Of a DNA stretch of 64,000 nt, positions 21,179-33,145 are shown piece after piece. Made by a program: the position numbers and the translations under genes. Position 1 is the first letter of the stretch; each line of letters begins with the position of its first letter. The stretch is from Corticium candelabrum (lineage: Eukaryota > Porifera > Homoscleromorpha > Homosclerophorida > Plakinidae). The stretch lies in contig NC_085099.1 in the NCBI RefSeq assembly GCF_963422355.1, positions 7,387,746-7,451,745 of the forward strand, read 5' to 3'. A model generated the notes under the pieces. The model worked only from the letters and a program-made list of their open reading frames with translations, ran no database searches and had not been told where the DNA came from.

Positions 21179-23892
21179 TTAAGGTTGTGGACCTTTACTG
21201 AGTGAGGTAACATTTCTTTATGTAAACCAGAATCGGTGGAGCTCAACTAGTCTATCGGCCAACTACGAGAAATGTGAAGTTTCATTGCACCCATCTCGCA
21301 AGAAAGGTATCTTAGTAGCAAATGCTAGACAAAGTACTTATTGACTACTTTCAATTTGTTGCCACTTTCAAAAGCTGGCCGTTGTGCTAAATTACAATGA
21401 TCTAATCGCCTCAAGCGTCCAGTACCTACATACGGGTCTCAGCGTTTCTTTTCTCTCTCCCACAGACGATAGAGAGGTCTGCGGCATTTTGCAGTTGTAC
21501 ATTGACTAGAAGTATATACTATAAGCAGAATGGAATAGATTAGTGTCACTAAACTAGAGCTAATGGTGTCTTCCTGTCGGCGTCTAATGTTGACATACGG
21601 GAAACTGTGAACCAGACCTGGGTTGCAGCTGCATTGATGTAGGGTTTCTAACGACTGGTTCCTTCTACTACATGACCTCACATACTATTAGATGATCTTT
21701 AGCATTAAGTTCGAACCGTTTAACCGTCTACCGCACAATAATCAACGCAATTTTCAAATTTTAAAATATTGTTGTTCACCACACGTATCATAGTTTCGTA
21801 TAATTATCTAGCTGGTAATTTCTGCCGTCTTAAATTACTGCGATTTGAAAATCAAGACAAAAATTACTGCGAATTAAATTTCTGGGTTCCAACGACAGAA
21901 TGTTTTAAATCTAGTTAGTTGCCTTCTACTGGTCTAGCCTTGTTGTTCATCGCTTTGCTGACTAAAATACATGGAATACATCGCGGTTTGCTTTGCAAGT
22001 GGCTTCATCTCCGAAGCCAATTTCTCTGAAATAGCGATCGACATAATTTTGTATATGATACCTGCATGTTGGTGCTTCGAATTCACGCGTTGGTTGCGCT
22101 ACTACATGCATGAGCTGCCAACAGACTAACTGTAGAATCTTGTCAAAGCTCACGTCTCGATCCCCTAGATCATGCCTCGAGTCAGAGATATTTCTGACTT
22201 CTACAGTTCTATAAGAGAGGTATGGACTCACATCGTTGTGAGTTTAGTTTGAAATGCATGGGTATAAGTGCTAGCAACTTAATGTTTAGTGTGGATGTGA
22301 ACGCCAAGCTTTATACAAATGAACATGGCAGTTTAATTTGATTTCGGATTTGCTGTTTTTTTGTAACACTGAATTGGTGCATCACTGCAAGTAGGTCACT
22401 ATAGCTAAGGACATACTTGTGCAAAATTGCTCTCAAAAAGCCTCCTGCGAAGAAGTTACCTAGAGCATGAGCTTACTGATGTATGCGTAATTCAACCACT
22501 AGCTAGACTCTAAAACACCCTGCATGTCCGCCTGGTCATGATCAAACTGATGGAGTTTACACTTGCTACCTGGTCGACATTTCTGAACGCTACCAATATA
22601 GCTAATTATTAGAGTTCTAATTAGCGGAGATAAACAATTCAGTACGTATTCAGTGGACGAGCTACATTCAGTGGATGAGCTACAAGGAAATTACCATATT
22701 GTATCTGCTACCGAACGTATAGAACATACAAATGTATATACCTTGGTCGTTTTACTGCATCAAAGATAGCTGACATGCATAGTGCTATACTGCAACACCT
22801 GTTGTTGCTGCCAGTACCGCTTCATGTCATCAAGAACTTCCAGAAGTACAAGTACATCCACTATAATGCAGCAAAGGGATCGATTCACTGGCCGGTAGGT
22901 GTCTGTTTTGTGACGGAAGACCACAAAGCAATAGAATATAAAGAACAGACAAAACTTTGAAAAATTAAAAATATACTTGCGGTATGAGTATTAATTAAGA
23001 AAGTTGGACATATGGTTCACAAGACTGCTGAAATCAAAGAAGACGATAGGACTGCACTTCTCGCTCGCACAGTGACTGACCTCGTTGCTTGTAAAATTTG
23101 TTACTATACCATATAATACCTGTAGTACCATGAAAGCTGTCGTTCTAGTTACACGCACAAGCACAAAGTAGATTCAATAGTCTAGAGCTAACGATAAGAA
23201 AACAACCTCAGCTGTATAGCTATCATAGTGGAGGACTCGGATGTACATGTGATTGCTTTCAGAAACTTGCCAGCTATAAATGTCAACGCGATTACAACAC
23301 GGCCCAATGCACCAGCGACCTGTCACCATCCTAATTAACTGCACAGACCTTTCACTGCAGCGCATGCTAGATAATAGGCCACAGAAGAAGTAACAATAAT
23401 GGCTCAACTCTGATTCAGACAACGACTAAATATATTTTTAGAGCTATTGTTACTCTGGCAACATGCGTACCGTCAAATTAGAGACTTAGCTAACAATGTT
23501 CCCTAAGCCACGCCCATGTAAAGCGTTAGGCCGCATAGATTTATGGCGCTGGCAGCCTGGCACGTTGCATTTAATATAACCTTAAGGATACAATTGCCTT
23601 ACTTATACAACCTTCTGCTTGCTTTGTTACCTACAAAACGTGATAAACAGCCGCTCCAAAAATGCTTTCAGTGTTTTGTAAGTATGTAGCTACCTGTATA
23701 ACCCTCACTTGCCACCCAAGGCAATGCGCGCATTAGATATTAGTTATTATTTCAACAACAACACCTTTCATGAGTGGCAACATTTTGAATTTTGTTAGTG
23801 ACTATTTTGGCTACCATTTACCGTCGAAAAACCTTCCTTGCGAGATGGAGGCAATGAAAGTCGATTTCTAGGCGTCTTTTAGACTTTGGCCA
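21179..23892. other. Gene-poor stretch
   Basis: This holds the right half of the small repeat split by the Kolobok element (to about 21265), then AT-rich sequence. A minus-strand frame of 89 codons at 21962-22231 and a plus-strand frame of 61 codons at 22775-22960 have no recognisable domain or splice context. I see nothing else that I can support. Confidence 0.45.
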
Positions 23893-24066
23893 ATGGACTA
23901 AAACCAACTAATCCAGCCGTAGCTAATCCACTACGGCTAGATTAGCTGGTTGAGGTTGGTTAAGCTCCACCGATTCTGGTTGAAGACCTAAACATGATAC
24001 CTCACCTGGTAGAAGTCCACAACCTCAACTGGATTAGATAGTAGAGGATAGAGAATCCACCCCTAG
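23893..24066. repeat. Small inverted-repeat element, relative of the one split at 19.6/21.2 kb
   Basis: The repeated word family CTAATCCAG / CCAACCTCAAC occurs in both orientations with an internal TAATCCA...TGGATTA pairing. The block CACAACCTCAACTGGATTAG is the mirror of the sequence interrupted by the Kolobok element. No coding content is present. Confidence 0.5.
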
Positions 24067-25019
24067 TTTAAAGTCACACTCTGTTGTCTCGTGCTAATGC
24101 CCCGTAACCTTGATTGCATAGCTACGCAATCAAGATAGAAGGTTGGGCTGAATTACAGGCAAAGCTGGATATTAGCGCTAGGTATTAGCCGCAAATAGCG
24201 TGAAAGAGCACATACAATGGTCACGTAAAAATATTCCGTCGACACGCTCTAAGCTAAGAGCCTCGCTATGGTCAAAATGTTATTTGTCACTCACGAGATG
24301 CTGAGAAAATGTGCTCGTGGGTTATAAAATGGGTGTGAATGTGAATGACTGAAGGGACCAACTGCACTGCATTGTGCACTTGCACTTATCATGTGACCTA
24401 CTTATTGCTTACCATGTGATCATCGTATGCACTCTGTTTTCACGCTGACATGTAGCGATCGCATATTCGAACCTGGTTTCCTGTAAAACATAACCTATTT
24501 GATGCCTTCAACCTGAGGAAAGATGACGAGTTGGTTTGAGAGTGACCCGAACTCTGCTTCAACAATGAGTGCAAAATCACCCCCATACATTTTCTTTAAT
24601 TGTAACAGTGACTAAGCTCTGATATCCAGCTTTGCCATCAAGTTTGGGGGCGTTAGCATGCGCCAACAGAGTGTGACTTTAAGGATTGGCCGGTAATGAA
24701 AAGCAGAAACATTCTTTTGAAGTGATCCAGTTGAAGGAATGTAACCTGTTGCCTAGCAGTCATTGTTATATATTATACAAGCTCCAATGCCCGGCTTCGC
24801 CCGGGGGACAACACATGCCAGGTGCTTCTTTTTTCCACTTCATAGCACCGCAGTTGACACACATTTGTCATAGAGCCAATACAACACAGAAGTGGAGGAG
24901 AGCCAGGTCGCATTTATAGATAGAGATTATAGCAGAAAGTATCTAAAAATGCGTTTGATGGTATCATAGGTGATGTTGGCCATGAATGATTGCAGTGAAT
25001 AAAAAATGTCTCGTATACA

Positions 25020-25978
25020 CTTGCAATCGTATAGCACTTCCAGATATTGCGCTGTCCCGTTGAATGAAATGAAGTCACGTGCAGTTAGACAAATCGTATA
25101 GCACTCCCGGATATTTATTTGATAACGTAATTATGGGCAGTGTGAACCATCCTCTAGAGACATGGTCACTTCTCTCCGCTGCAGGGAGTGCATACCGTCC
25201 GATGTCAGGAACGGGCCGTTTAAATTCGGTGGAGATACTGTCCGATGTCCCATGTAATACTTACCCGGATAATCCCCGGATATTGCGCTGTCCGAAATGA
25301 AGTCACGTGCAGTTAGACGAATCCATCAGAGCAGAACTAGAAGTCACATGCAGTACTCACCCGGATAATCCGTTCCCCGTATGTAGCAAAGTCACGACTC
25401 GTACCGACTCTCGTCATTTCGACAGTCCCGCTGAACTTCGTCTCTTCCAAGACATTGCTGGCGTTTCAGGGAACAGGTGCATTAAATACGGCAGCTCCGT
25501 ATCTAACGAAGTCACGACTCGTACCGACTCTTGTCATTTCGACAGTCCCGCTGAACGTCGTCTCTTCAAAGTCGTTGCTGGCGTTTCGGGGAACAGGTGC
25601 ATGAAACACAGCAGCTCTTCGACCCTCGTAGACTGGCAAACGACTATGGGCGTATTTTTTCAAGACCCGGATATCAGCAAAAATATCTTCCGTTTCCCGC
25701 AATAAACAACACGCTCGGCGCGTACTGTCCGACATCGGGAATGGGCAGTCTAAATTTGGTGGAGATACGATGCGCCGTTCCGGAGATATTCACACGCGAG
25801 GGGAAGCGAGTGCGATCGTCAGGAAATGGCGTCATCGTGGGAGAAGTCAGGAAGACGACCACAGTCTCACTTTCGACTGGAATGAATTCGGCGTGCGTGA
25901 GCCAAATTCGGCCGAGATCGGACTCGCCGTTTTTGAGAAACGCTCGTACGGACGGACACACGGACAAACAGACAGACC

Positions 25979-26010
<32 letters not shown>

Positions 26011-26034
26011 CCTCTCCTTTATATATATAGATAA
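25020..26034 (+). repeat. Dispersed repeat with internal 120-bp tandem duplication and (CAGA)n tail
   Basis: Two adjacent copies with 120-bp spacing cover about 25381-25617 (GTCACGACTCGTACCGACTC at 25391 and again at 25511). Other words recur inside the stretch, such as GAAGTCACGTGCAGTTAGAC at about 25070 and 25300. The right part ends GAAACGCTCGTACGGACGGA, then (CAGA)n, then CCTCTCCTTTATATATATAG. This looks like the 3' end of an interspersed repeat, but I cannot assign its class. Reading frames here (TDRQTDRQ...) are products of the microsatellite. Confidence 0.5.
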
Positions 26035-26510
26035 CCCTGACAGTCTCAGTCACCCGTGTTGGTCACATGTCTGTATTATACACTAGTGGATATGTCTAAA
26101 TTAAGCAACGGTGCCAACCCCAAACCTCTCAACACATCCAATACACTATAGCTACATCCATTAGATGGTACGAACTAGAATGAGAAAATTACCTTTAGTA
26201 GTTTTCTATCATCACCTCTTTTGTACTCTACCACGATCTTCGTATCACCTTCGATTATTTCTGATCCAGGCGGTACAGATCCTACCACATGTCCAAAACA
26301 GCAAAAATCTTGGGCTCACGCAGACACCACGTGCGCATACACGGAATCTCTTTTACCTGCAGCCTCCACCTGGTCAGCCCAGCTGGGCTTATCGCTAACG
26401 ACACATCAAAATTACATCGTCGCTCTAAATAGTCAGTTGCGTTCACGTACACTGCGCTGTCTTTTTCGGGCATGATATGGTTGAGTTGATATTAATTTCA
26501 CAAAACTAGC

Positions 26511-27007
26511 ATGAGTTACGGTTTGTTTCTCTCGATTACAAGTCATGGGATTGTCGTGTATGGCTTGCTACTGACTGTTTTGTCGTCGGAGATTGACCTC
26601 AACGGTTATCTCCTGTACTGTCCTTGTATGGGTAAGTCACATGATCTGGACGTGCGTGATCAAACTCACTGTGTTGTTGATTTGTCATAGAAGACATGCA
26701 CTGTTGATTGATGTTTTTTTTTTGTTTTAGGCCGTTTTGGCAACCAAGGCGATCATTTCCTAGGATCTTTGGCCTTCGCTCATGGTCTCAACCGAACGCT
26801 AGCTCTTCCTCCATGGGTTGTGTACCCATCTAAGCCAGTAGCAACATCTGTACGAGTTTTCGATAATATAATTATAGTACCCTGTTGTCATTAGCTGGGC
26901 AAGGAGATCTGGCATTTTTGTAGTCATCGACAGACAGACAGACAGACAATATAGATAGTTAGTTGTACTAGCTACGTATCATAGTTCATATTTGAAAAAT
27001 ATGTGAT

Positions 27008-27063
<56 letters not shown>

Positions 27064-27349
27064 CACATCAGACAAAACCGGAAGACCAAATGCTCCAGAA
27101 TTTTCGGACTAGTGGAGAAAACACTTTTCCATCCAGCTACAAAGGTGCAATACACAAGTGATCTTAAAGAAACTGTCCGGACTATGTGGTGGACCTGAGA
27201 AGCCCATGACTCTTAGCACTCAGGTCTTCCCACATTAGCTTTCTTGCAGTAGTGATTTATAGACATTTCATTTTTGTCGTAGCCTTTTAATTTTATTGCA
27301 GAAAAATGTGCATTAGTTTGATCTAAGAAATATATGATCATGACAGACT

Positions 27350-27381
<32 letters not shown>

Positions 27382-27396
27382 AGAAAGATATGTATT

Positions 27397-27428
<32 letters not shown>

Positions 27429-30400
27429 TTCAAGGTGATGTTCATTAGAATTGATCTAGAACTACTATTTGCGCATAGTTTCAACTTGTAGTTTGCTGTG
27501 ACCGTGCTTCTACTGACTTGAACTGTCATGGATAATATTTTTAACCTTTAGTGTTCTGTATGTAGAAGTTTGTCTAATAAAATCAGACAGACAGACAGAC
27601 AGACAGACGGATGGACAGACAAACTACTTACCCTAATTGCACATGAGCATGAGTAACACTGAATGGGCTGACTACTATGTAGTAAATAGTGTGTGCCAAC
27701 TTTTCTCACAAGTATTTCTTAGTAGATGTCTACCAGAGAGGTGCTAGCTAACAGCTAAAATTAGTTGGCTAGTAGTATAGGGTAGAATATGTCATTTGTA
27801 TCCATCTTGGCACATGTAATGTTCCTCTGTGTGGAGGTAAACCAGTTCCTTCTATTACAATTTTTGATAGTTCCACAAACTAGGTCATGCATGTTCAACT
27901 TTGAACATAGTGATCTGATTAGGTTGGACCTACTGAGGCTAGCTAAAATATAAGGTGACTTTAATTAACTTAATATAGAGTGACTCTATGTAGGACTTGA
28001 CTTCACATAGGTCACAGCATACCTTTTAAATGGATTGTCATGTGCAATTATGGAATTAATTTGTGTTTTCTGGACAGTGGTGTAGGCAGGGTTACTTACA
28101 GGGTATAGCTGAAAGAAGCTTGTGCATCAATTTGTCATCAATTGTTTATCATACACTACTAATAATGTTACCGCATTTGCCCGTAATAACGCCCACACCG
28201 AAATAACGCCCATGCCCGTATATATGCCCATGGCCAAGTTTAGACCCAGGATACGCATGCGCAGACAAAACAAAATGGGGTCCGTGGTGCGTGAAAGTGC
28301 TTACTATTTCTTCGTTGCAATTAGCGATCCTGATGCTTTTGACAGACTTCAAGCTGACCACTCTGGTTTGCATGTGTAGTGTTTAGTTTCTGTGTCTATG
28401 CTGATGCTGTACGGATACCAGTACCTTTGATCTTGCAAATGAATAATTGCAAGCATTTGTGGTATTTCTGTCTTCAAGGGATTAGATGATGACTGGCCAA
28501 ACGACAGCATATTGCAACGCTAGATACGCCTGGGACCAAAATAACACCCATGCCCTAGTATACACCCAGAGAAAAGCGTTTCTTTTCTATACGCCCAGGG
28601 CATTATTACGGGCGAATACGGTATTTAATTAACTTGTAAAAATGATTTTAAAACAGTGCACCAATGCAGATTAAAACATCAAGACTTAAACATCTCAATA
28701 TTTGATAGGCTATGTAGTTAATTAACCATTAGCTGTGAAAACTTCAAGGCCATACGATGAGGATTCCTCTTGACAAACATGTCAACCACACCAGCCACAT
28801 GTTGTCTAGTCTGCCAATTGAATCCACGATGAACAAACAATAGCGCCACAGGGGCAACAGAACTGGGAAACAGGAGGGGCGGCTGCCCTTCCAATATCGG
28901 GATTGGGGGCATCGCCCCTCCAATACTCGACCGTGGACGTACATAGAAACTTCAGAAAGAACGTTTTCAACTAAGAAGACTACATACTTACATAGAAATA
29001 CTATTGGATGGTGTTGCAATTGAGTCGCTTTATACAGGTTGTCGTGATCATTTGTGTGCATGCTTCTACTTCTGTCACAGATTAATCAATGACAAACCAA
29101 CCATCTGTAGTTAAATCAAAATGGCAGCAGTATGTTTACAAAATATCCCCAATCCAAATGAGCTTCCGCCGCCCTTGTGCCCCAGTAATCATGATGTACA
29201 TGACATCCTGTCATTGGTCATTGTTGAACGCAAGTAGGCTTTTGAGCAGGTTTAGCTTGCTATTAAAAGCTATGCTCACAACTATTTGCAGTGACAGCTA
29301 GGCAAGGTGCACAGAATCTGGAGGAGTAATGGGATGCAATGTGCTCGAGAAGAACCACTGAAAATCCGGTTAATTACGATGTGAAAACACCTAATGAGAA
29401 GCTCAAGGAGTATAGAACTACGCCGGTTGCCAAGTAGGAATAGTCATCTTTACGAGTTTGATGACTTTTTGATGTCCCAAATCAAAAGTTTCCTGTGTAC
29501 AGGCATCATATATGTCTCGAGACAAAGGGCCCTAGCCTAGGGGTATTGCTAGCAATAGAGAAAAATCCTGAGTATGCCACTGCTGGATATCACTGTTGCT
29601 TGCAGTTATTCATAAAGGTGAATACATCACCTTTTACCCATCAAAAAGTTAGTTTCTTACAATGTTTAAAATTTTTGCAATAGTTTAATTAAATATTCAA
29701 GTGATGCTGCTTTGTCAAAGTGAATTTGACCTTATTGCTAATTTAGAAGTTGTGATTTGTTTTCCTCATCATCTATACTTGGCTTGATTGTTGTGCTGGT
29801 AACAGGTGGATTTCTAAATGATAAGGGTGCCCCATGGTTCTCTTGCCTTTTCCCTATCTTTTCAAAGGTACGTTTGTAGATTGCATGTGTGTTTACATAG
29901 AGCCACGTTCCTTTCAAGGATTGGTTCCAAGTCTCCTCTCTCCAGAAATATCATCGAGTGATGCCAATGGAATACTTTATGGACAAGCTAGCACCAGAAG
30001 TTTGGCCACCCGGCAAAAGAAAAGGTGAGTGACCTTTAAATAGTCTTCAATGAGTGCTGAGTCTGACTAATTTGATTAGGATTCTGTTATGGAGAGCCTG
30101 GTAATGATTGTCCCATGAAGCGGGGTAATCCATTTGGTCCTTTCTGGGACCGGTTTGGTGTGGATTTTGATGACTCTGTGACCTACACGAGGTTATCATT
30201 CTCAACTCACCATAATTGGGTTAGAGATGAATGGAACAGGAAGTAAGACCCAACAGAAGCCCCATAACACTGTAGCACTGTATGGTTGTTGTGCTTACAG
30301 GTTTCCACCCAAAGACTATCCAGTTTTGGCTTTTATGGGTGCTCCAGCAGCGTTTCCAGTAGCTGAGGAAAATAAGTGGCTTCAAAAATACCTCAAATGG

Positions 30401-31945
30401 TCTCCTGCAATAATAAAGAGAGTCCAAGAGTTTATTAACAGGGAGTTACCTTCAGGAGCATGGATAGGAATTCACCTAAGAAATGGAATTGATTGGGTTA
30501 GTCATACTGTGTCTTATAGCTTGTTCACACGAGCACCTGAAACTGGGCCAGCACAGGTTAAACTTGGTTTCAGAGTTTGTGTGAACATGGGCTTAGTTCT
30601 GCTGAGCCATGACTGAGTCATGCTGGCCTTGTTCAGCAAATCTTGCCATGCTAGCCTGGGCTGACAGAGTCTCCTTGCACCATGTGAATATTCGAGCCAA
30701 GTTGCAGGCTACACATGTTTACCTACAAAATAGTGTGAAATGAGCAGGAGACTGTCTGCCTTGTCCATCTTTGAAGCAGCAACCGAGTTCAAGACCAATA
30801 GAATCATGCACCAGAACAAAATATAGTCAAACTTTGCTAATCTGAACAACCCCGTGGGAAGCCCTGTTTAGATTAGTGAAGTTGTTCGAATTACCAAAAT
30901 GCCAAACCGCATAGCCTTGGAGGTCCAGACCTTGCCTCGGACACCCAGGCCACTGGCACATTAATGTATCTCTACACAGATGTCGTGTTTATGGTAAAGG
31001 ACGTTGCCGCAATGACTACATGCACTTCTAAATAATAAATGTGACAGTCAAGATTGAAAATAGTCAGATGCGTGCGTTTGCTGAAACTAGATAACCACAA
31101 CCTGGATAAGGCTGCCCAGTAGGATCCGAGTAATTCGGATTAGCAAGGATTCGGATTAGCGAAGTTCGACTGTAGTGTATGACAGTGTAGCTGAATCAAT
31201 GATTGGTTTAATCTATAGTTATCATAGCGTGCACATTCAGTACACAATGAATGCTAGTGTGCACAAAACACACCCACTAGCTGACAGGGCTCACTTTTGT
31301 CTCTGGCTTGGTGAACAGGAACTGGTGTGACTCGATCGACTTGGCTTGGTTATGAATTTGAACCAGAGCACTTGTGAATGAGCTATTTTGTGTACAATAG
31401 ATTTGCTATTTTCAGTTTTATTGTTAATTTCTACAGGTTCGTGCTTGTGAGCATGCTGATGGAATAACAAATATGATGGCTTCACCTCAGTGCTTGGGTT
31501 ATCAGCCAGCAGTCAAGCTCACTAGATCCTTGTGTCTTCCTTCAAAACAGGACGTTTTGAAGGAAGTGAAAAAGCTAGTCAAATCAATCAAAGCCAAGGG
31601 TGTGTTTGTAGCAACAGACAGTGATCCTATGCTAAAAGAACTACGTGAACACCTGAAAGCTCTTAAGATGAAGGTCAAGTCTAGGTCAACTGTGATTTGT
31701 TTGTCCCTTCTTTGCATAACTGATTGGTGGCTGTACGTGTTTAGGTAAGTGTGGTAACCTCTTTTGGTGGCCATGACTGGTCACCACAGCTGGACCTAGC
31801 TATTCTTGGTCAAGCCGATCATTTTATTGGAAACTGTGTCTCCAGTTTTACTGCATTTGTGGTACGTGAAAGGGAAGCTGCAGGCAAACCCTCTTCTTTT
31901 TTCGCTTTTCCGAAAATAAAAGTAGGTGCTAAAGTGGAACTCTAG
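26511..31945 (+). CDS. POFUT1: GDP-fucose protein O-fucosyltransferase 1
   Basis: POFUT1 transfers fucose from GDP-fucose to Ser/Thr of EGF repeats (for example in Notch) in the endoplasmic reticulum. Seven exons with consistent phases join: 26511-26631, 26731-26849, 29901-30024, 30080-30242, 30301-30496, 31437-31673 and 31745-31945. They give a 386-residue protein, the usual family length. A hydrophobic signal peptide (residues ~1-27) precedes [20 protein letters not shown], the GDP-fucose-binding start. Then come [26 protein letters not shown], the catalytic-arginine segment [28 protein letters not shown] and [18 protein letters not shown]. The protein ends in KVEL, a KDEL-like ER-retention tail in the same place as in other POFUT1 proteins. 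The ATG at 26511 gives the signal peptide directly. Introns 2 and 5 carry repeats. Confidence 0.97.
27009..27062 (+). repeat. (CAGA)n microsatellite
   Basis: A perfect ACAG tetranucleotide array in POFUT1 intron 2. It is one of many such arrays in the window. Confidence 0.95.
28171..28621. mobile_element. 451-bp TA-flanked inverted-repeat element
   Basis: The left end CCGCATTTGCCCGTAATAAC mirrors the right end GGGCATTATTACGGGCGAATACGG, with TA on both sides (28169-28170 and 28622-28623). A second inner pair of GCCCATGCCC words also mirrors. It is non-coding and probably a mariner-type MITE in POFUT1 intron 2. Confidence 0.6.
30824..31172. mobile_element. Pogo/Tigger-like non-autonomous element, copy 2
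   Basis: The left end TAGTCAAACTTTGCTAATC and the right end GATTAGCGAAGTTCGACTG are flanked by TA (30822-30823, 31173-31174). The internal block GGAGGTCCAGACCTTGCCTC is the reverse complement of the block in copy 1 (15267-15802). It lies in POFUT1 intron 5. Confidence 0.65.
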
Positions 31946-32101
31946 CCGTTGCCAACATGTCATGTAGAAAAACAAATTCCAGTAGGGTATATCCGCATTG
32001 TTTGGTGTAATTAGTTCAGGTGTAATTAGTTCAGGTGTCAGGGTACAATGCGCACGCGTCTTTCTAAACACTACGTGCAAGTGTGTGACATTGTGATCAT
32101 A

Positions 32102-32251
32102 TGACGCACCGAGAAATTTGAGCACGTCATGAGAAGCTTTGTCGCTGACGTCAACTAGGTGAAAGGTGAGGTCACCTGTGTTGTGATTGGTCAGCATTTG
32201 CTGATGACCACAAATTAGGCTATTCACGTGAATAGGCACACGACTAATAAA
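32102..32251 (+). promoter_or_regulatory. CRE-type promoter of the IER-like gene
   Basis: Within about 190 bp upstream of the ATG lie a perfect palindromic CRE TGACGTCA (32146-32153) and two half sites (TGACG at 32102-32106, CGTCA at 32125-32129). An inverted CCAAT box (ATTGG, 32186-32190), an E-box CACGTG (32225-32230) and a TATA-like TAATAAAAAG (about 32245) follow. The clustering and order look like a real stimulus-responsive promoter. Activity is inferred. Confidence 0.55.
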
Positions 32252-32293
32252 AAGCAAGCGAGTGGCGGGCACAGCTCACTTCCCGTTCGAGAG

Positions 32294-32950
32294 ATGGATG
32301 CGTACTACTTACTTCAGGTTTCACTTCATAAAGCATCTCGTGCTCAACGGTGTCGTAGCGGACCATCTCTACGTGAGAACCTTCTCATAGCGAGTGTCGT
32401 TAATCGTGCGAGAGCTGGCATTCTCAACGGTCAGACGTTTGTACAGGTCGTTGGTTCACCGCCGCCTCAGAAATGCGAGTCAGACCAAACAGACTATGAT
32501 TTGAGTTCTCGAAGTGACACGGACGATGAGTCACAGTACGAGGAAATGCAATCAAACATGGATGTGGTTTACTCGTCACAATCAGAAGACTTGATTTCAC
32601 ATCACGTACACATGGAAATGGAGAGACGACGGACATCCTCACATGTTTGGAATGGAGGGAACTGCCGGAAAAGGCCACGTGTAACAACAGACGGTTCGAC
32701 TTCCAAGACCTCCTACAGGGAAGTGGGTTCGATGATTGACCCCGTTGCCAGCCACAAAGGCACGCCCATGCATTCTTCTGTGGAGGCGGAACAGTTCCAA
32801 GGCTGCTCGACAGAAAAGGACAGCAAGTCTTTTTTAGACTTTAGTAGGGCGTGTAAACGCCCGCGGTTTGATTCAGAGCCTTTTCATCATGTTTGGTGGG
32901 AACAAACTTTACCACATCAAAGACTGTGGCAAGAAGCTCTAGTTTTCTAG
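32294..32950 (+). CDS. Single-exon small nuclear protein, IER2/IER5-like (tentative)
   Basis: This is an intronless frame of 218 residues from the first ATG (32294), followed by AATAAA at 33066. The N-terminal 45 residues (LLQVSLHKASRAQRC, then SLRENLLIASVVNRAR) resemble the conserved N-terminal motif of the IER immediate-early family. The rest is acidic and serine-rich (DLSSRSDTDDESQYEE). Two basic nuclear-localisation-like clusters follow, RKRPR and CKRPRF. IER genes are also intronless, short and stimulus-induced, and the upstream CRE cluster agrees with that. The motif also has some likeness to the SERTA domain (SLxK...PSLRxxLL), so a SERTAD-like protein is the alternative. It lies 348 bp downstream of the POFUT1 stop on the same strand. 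It is very likely a gene; its family is moderately supported. Confidence 0.55.
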   Translation: MDAYYLLQVSLHKASRAQRCRSGPSLRENLLIASVVNRARAGILNGQTFVQVVGSPPPQKCESDQTDYDLSSRSDTDDESQYEEMQSNMDVVYSSQSEDLISHHVHMEMERRRTSSHVWNGGNCRKRPRVTTDGSTSKTSYREVGSMIDPVASHKGTPMHSSVEAEQFQGCSTEKDSKSFLDFSRACKRPRFDSEPFHHVWWEQTLPHQRLWQEALVF

Positions 32951-33065
32951 CTTGTATTGCACTGTTAAAAGTTGTTGTAGGAAATTAGTTGTTGTTACAG
33001 TATGTTGAGTGGAAGCTGAGCTTTCAAAGCTGTTTGTAGCTGGCCTACAAATGGTTATTATATTT

Positions 33066-33071
33066 AATAAA
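33066..33071 (+). terminator. Polyadenylation signal AATAAA
   Basis: A canonical hexamer 115 bp after the stop of the IER-like frame, just before the convergent PTPA 3' end. Confidence 0.5.
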
Positions 33072-33145
33072 CATAATTCTTAGGTATTACACTACATCTA
33101 ATAAAAGAATTATGGTCAGTATGTAACCTGGATGGTGTGTAAACT

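Larger units (their letters stand above)
26850..29900 (+). other. POFUT1: POFUT1 intron 2, microsatellite- and MITE-rich
   Basis: This 3-kb intron contains at least five separate (ACAG/CAGA)n arrays (about 26932-26948, 27009-27062, 27344-27375, 27398-27427, 27585-27608). It also holds a TA-flanked inverted-repeat element at 28171-28621. No exon is supported inside. POFUT1 residues on either side join in phase. Confidence 0.7.

Noticed and set aside
21962-22231. 89-codon minus-strand frame
   Set aside because: No recognisable family, no convincing splice sites and no neighbouring exons.
24440-24490. Possible tRNA B-box (GGTTCGAATA on the minus strand)
   Set aside because: No A-box at the right distance and no cloverleaf could be formed.
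27009-27062. Regular short repeats that might suggest a CRISPR array, here and in the other CAGA arrays
   Set aside because: They are uninterrupted tetranucleotide microsatellites without unique spacers, in an intron of an animal gene.
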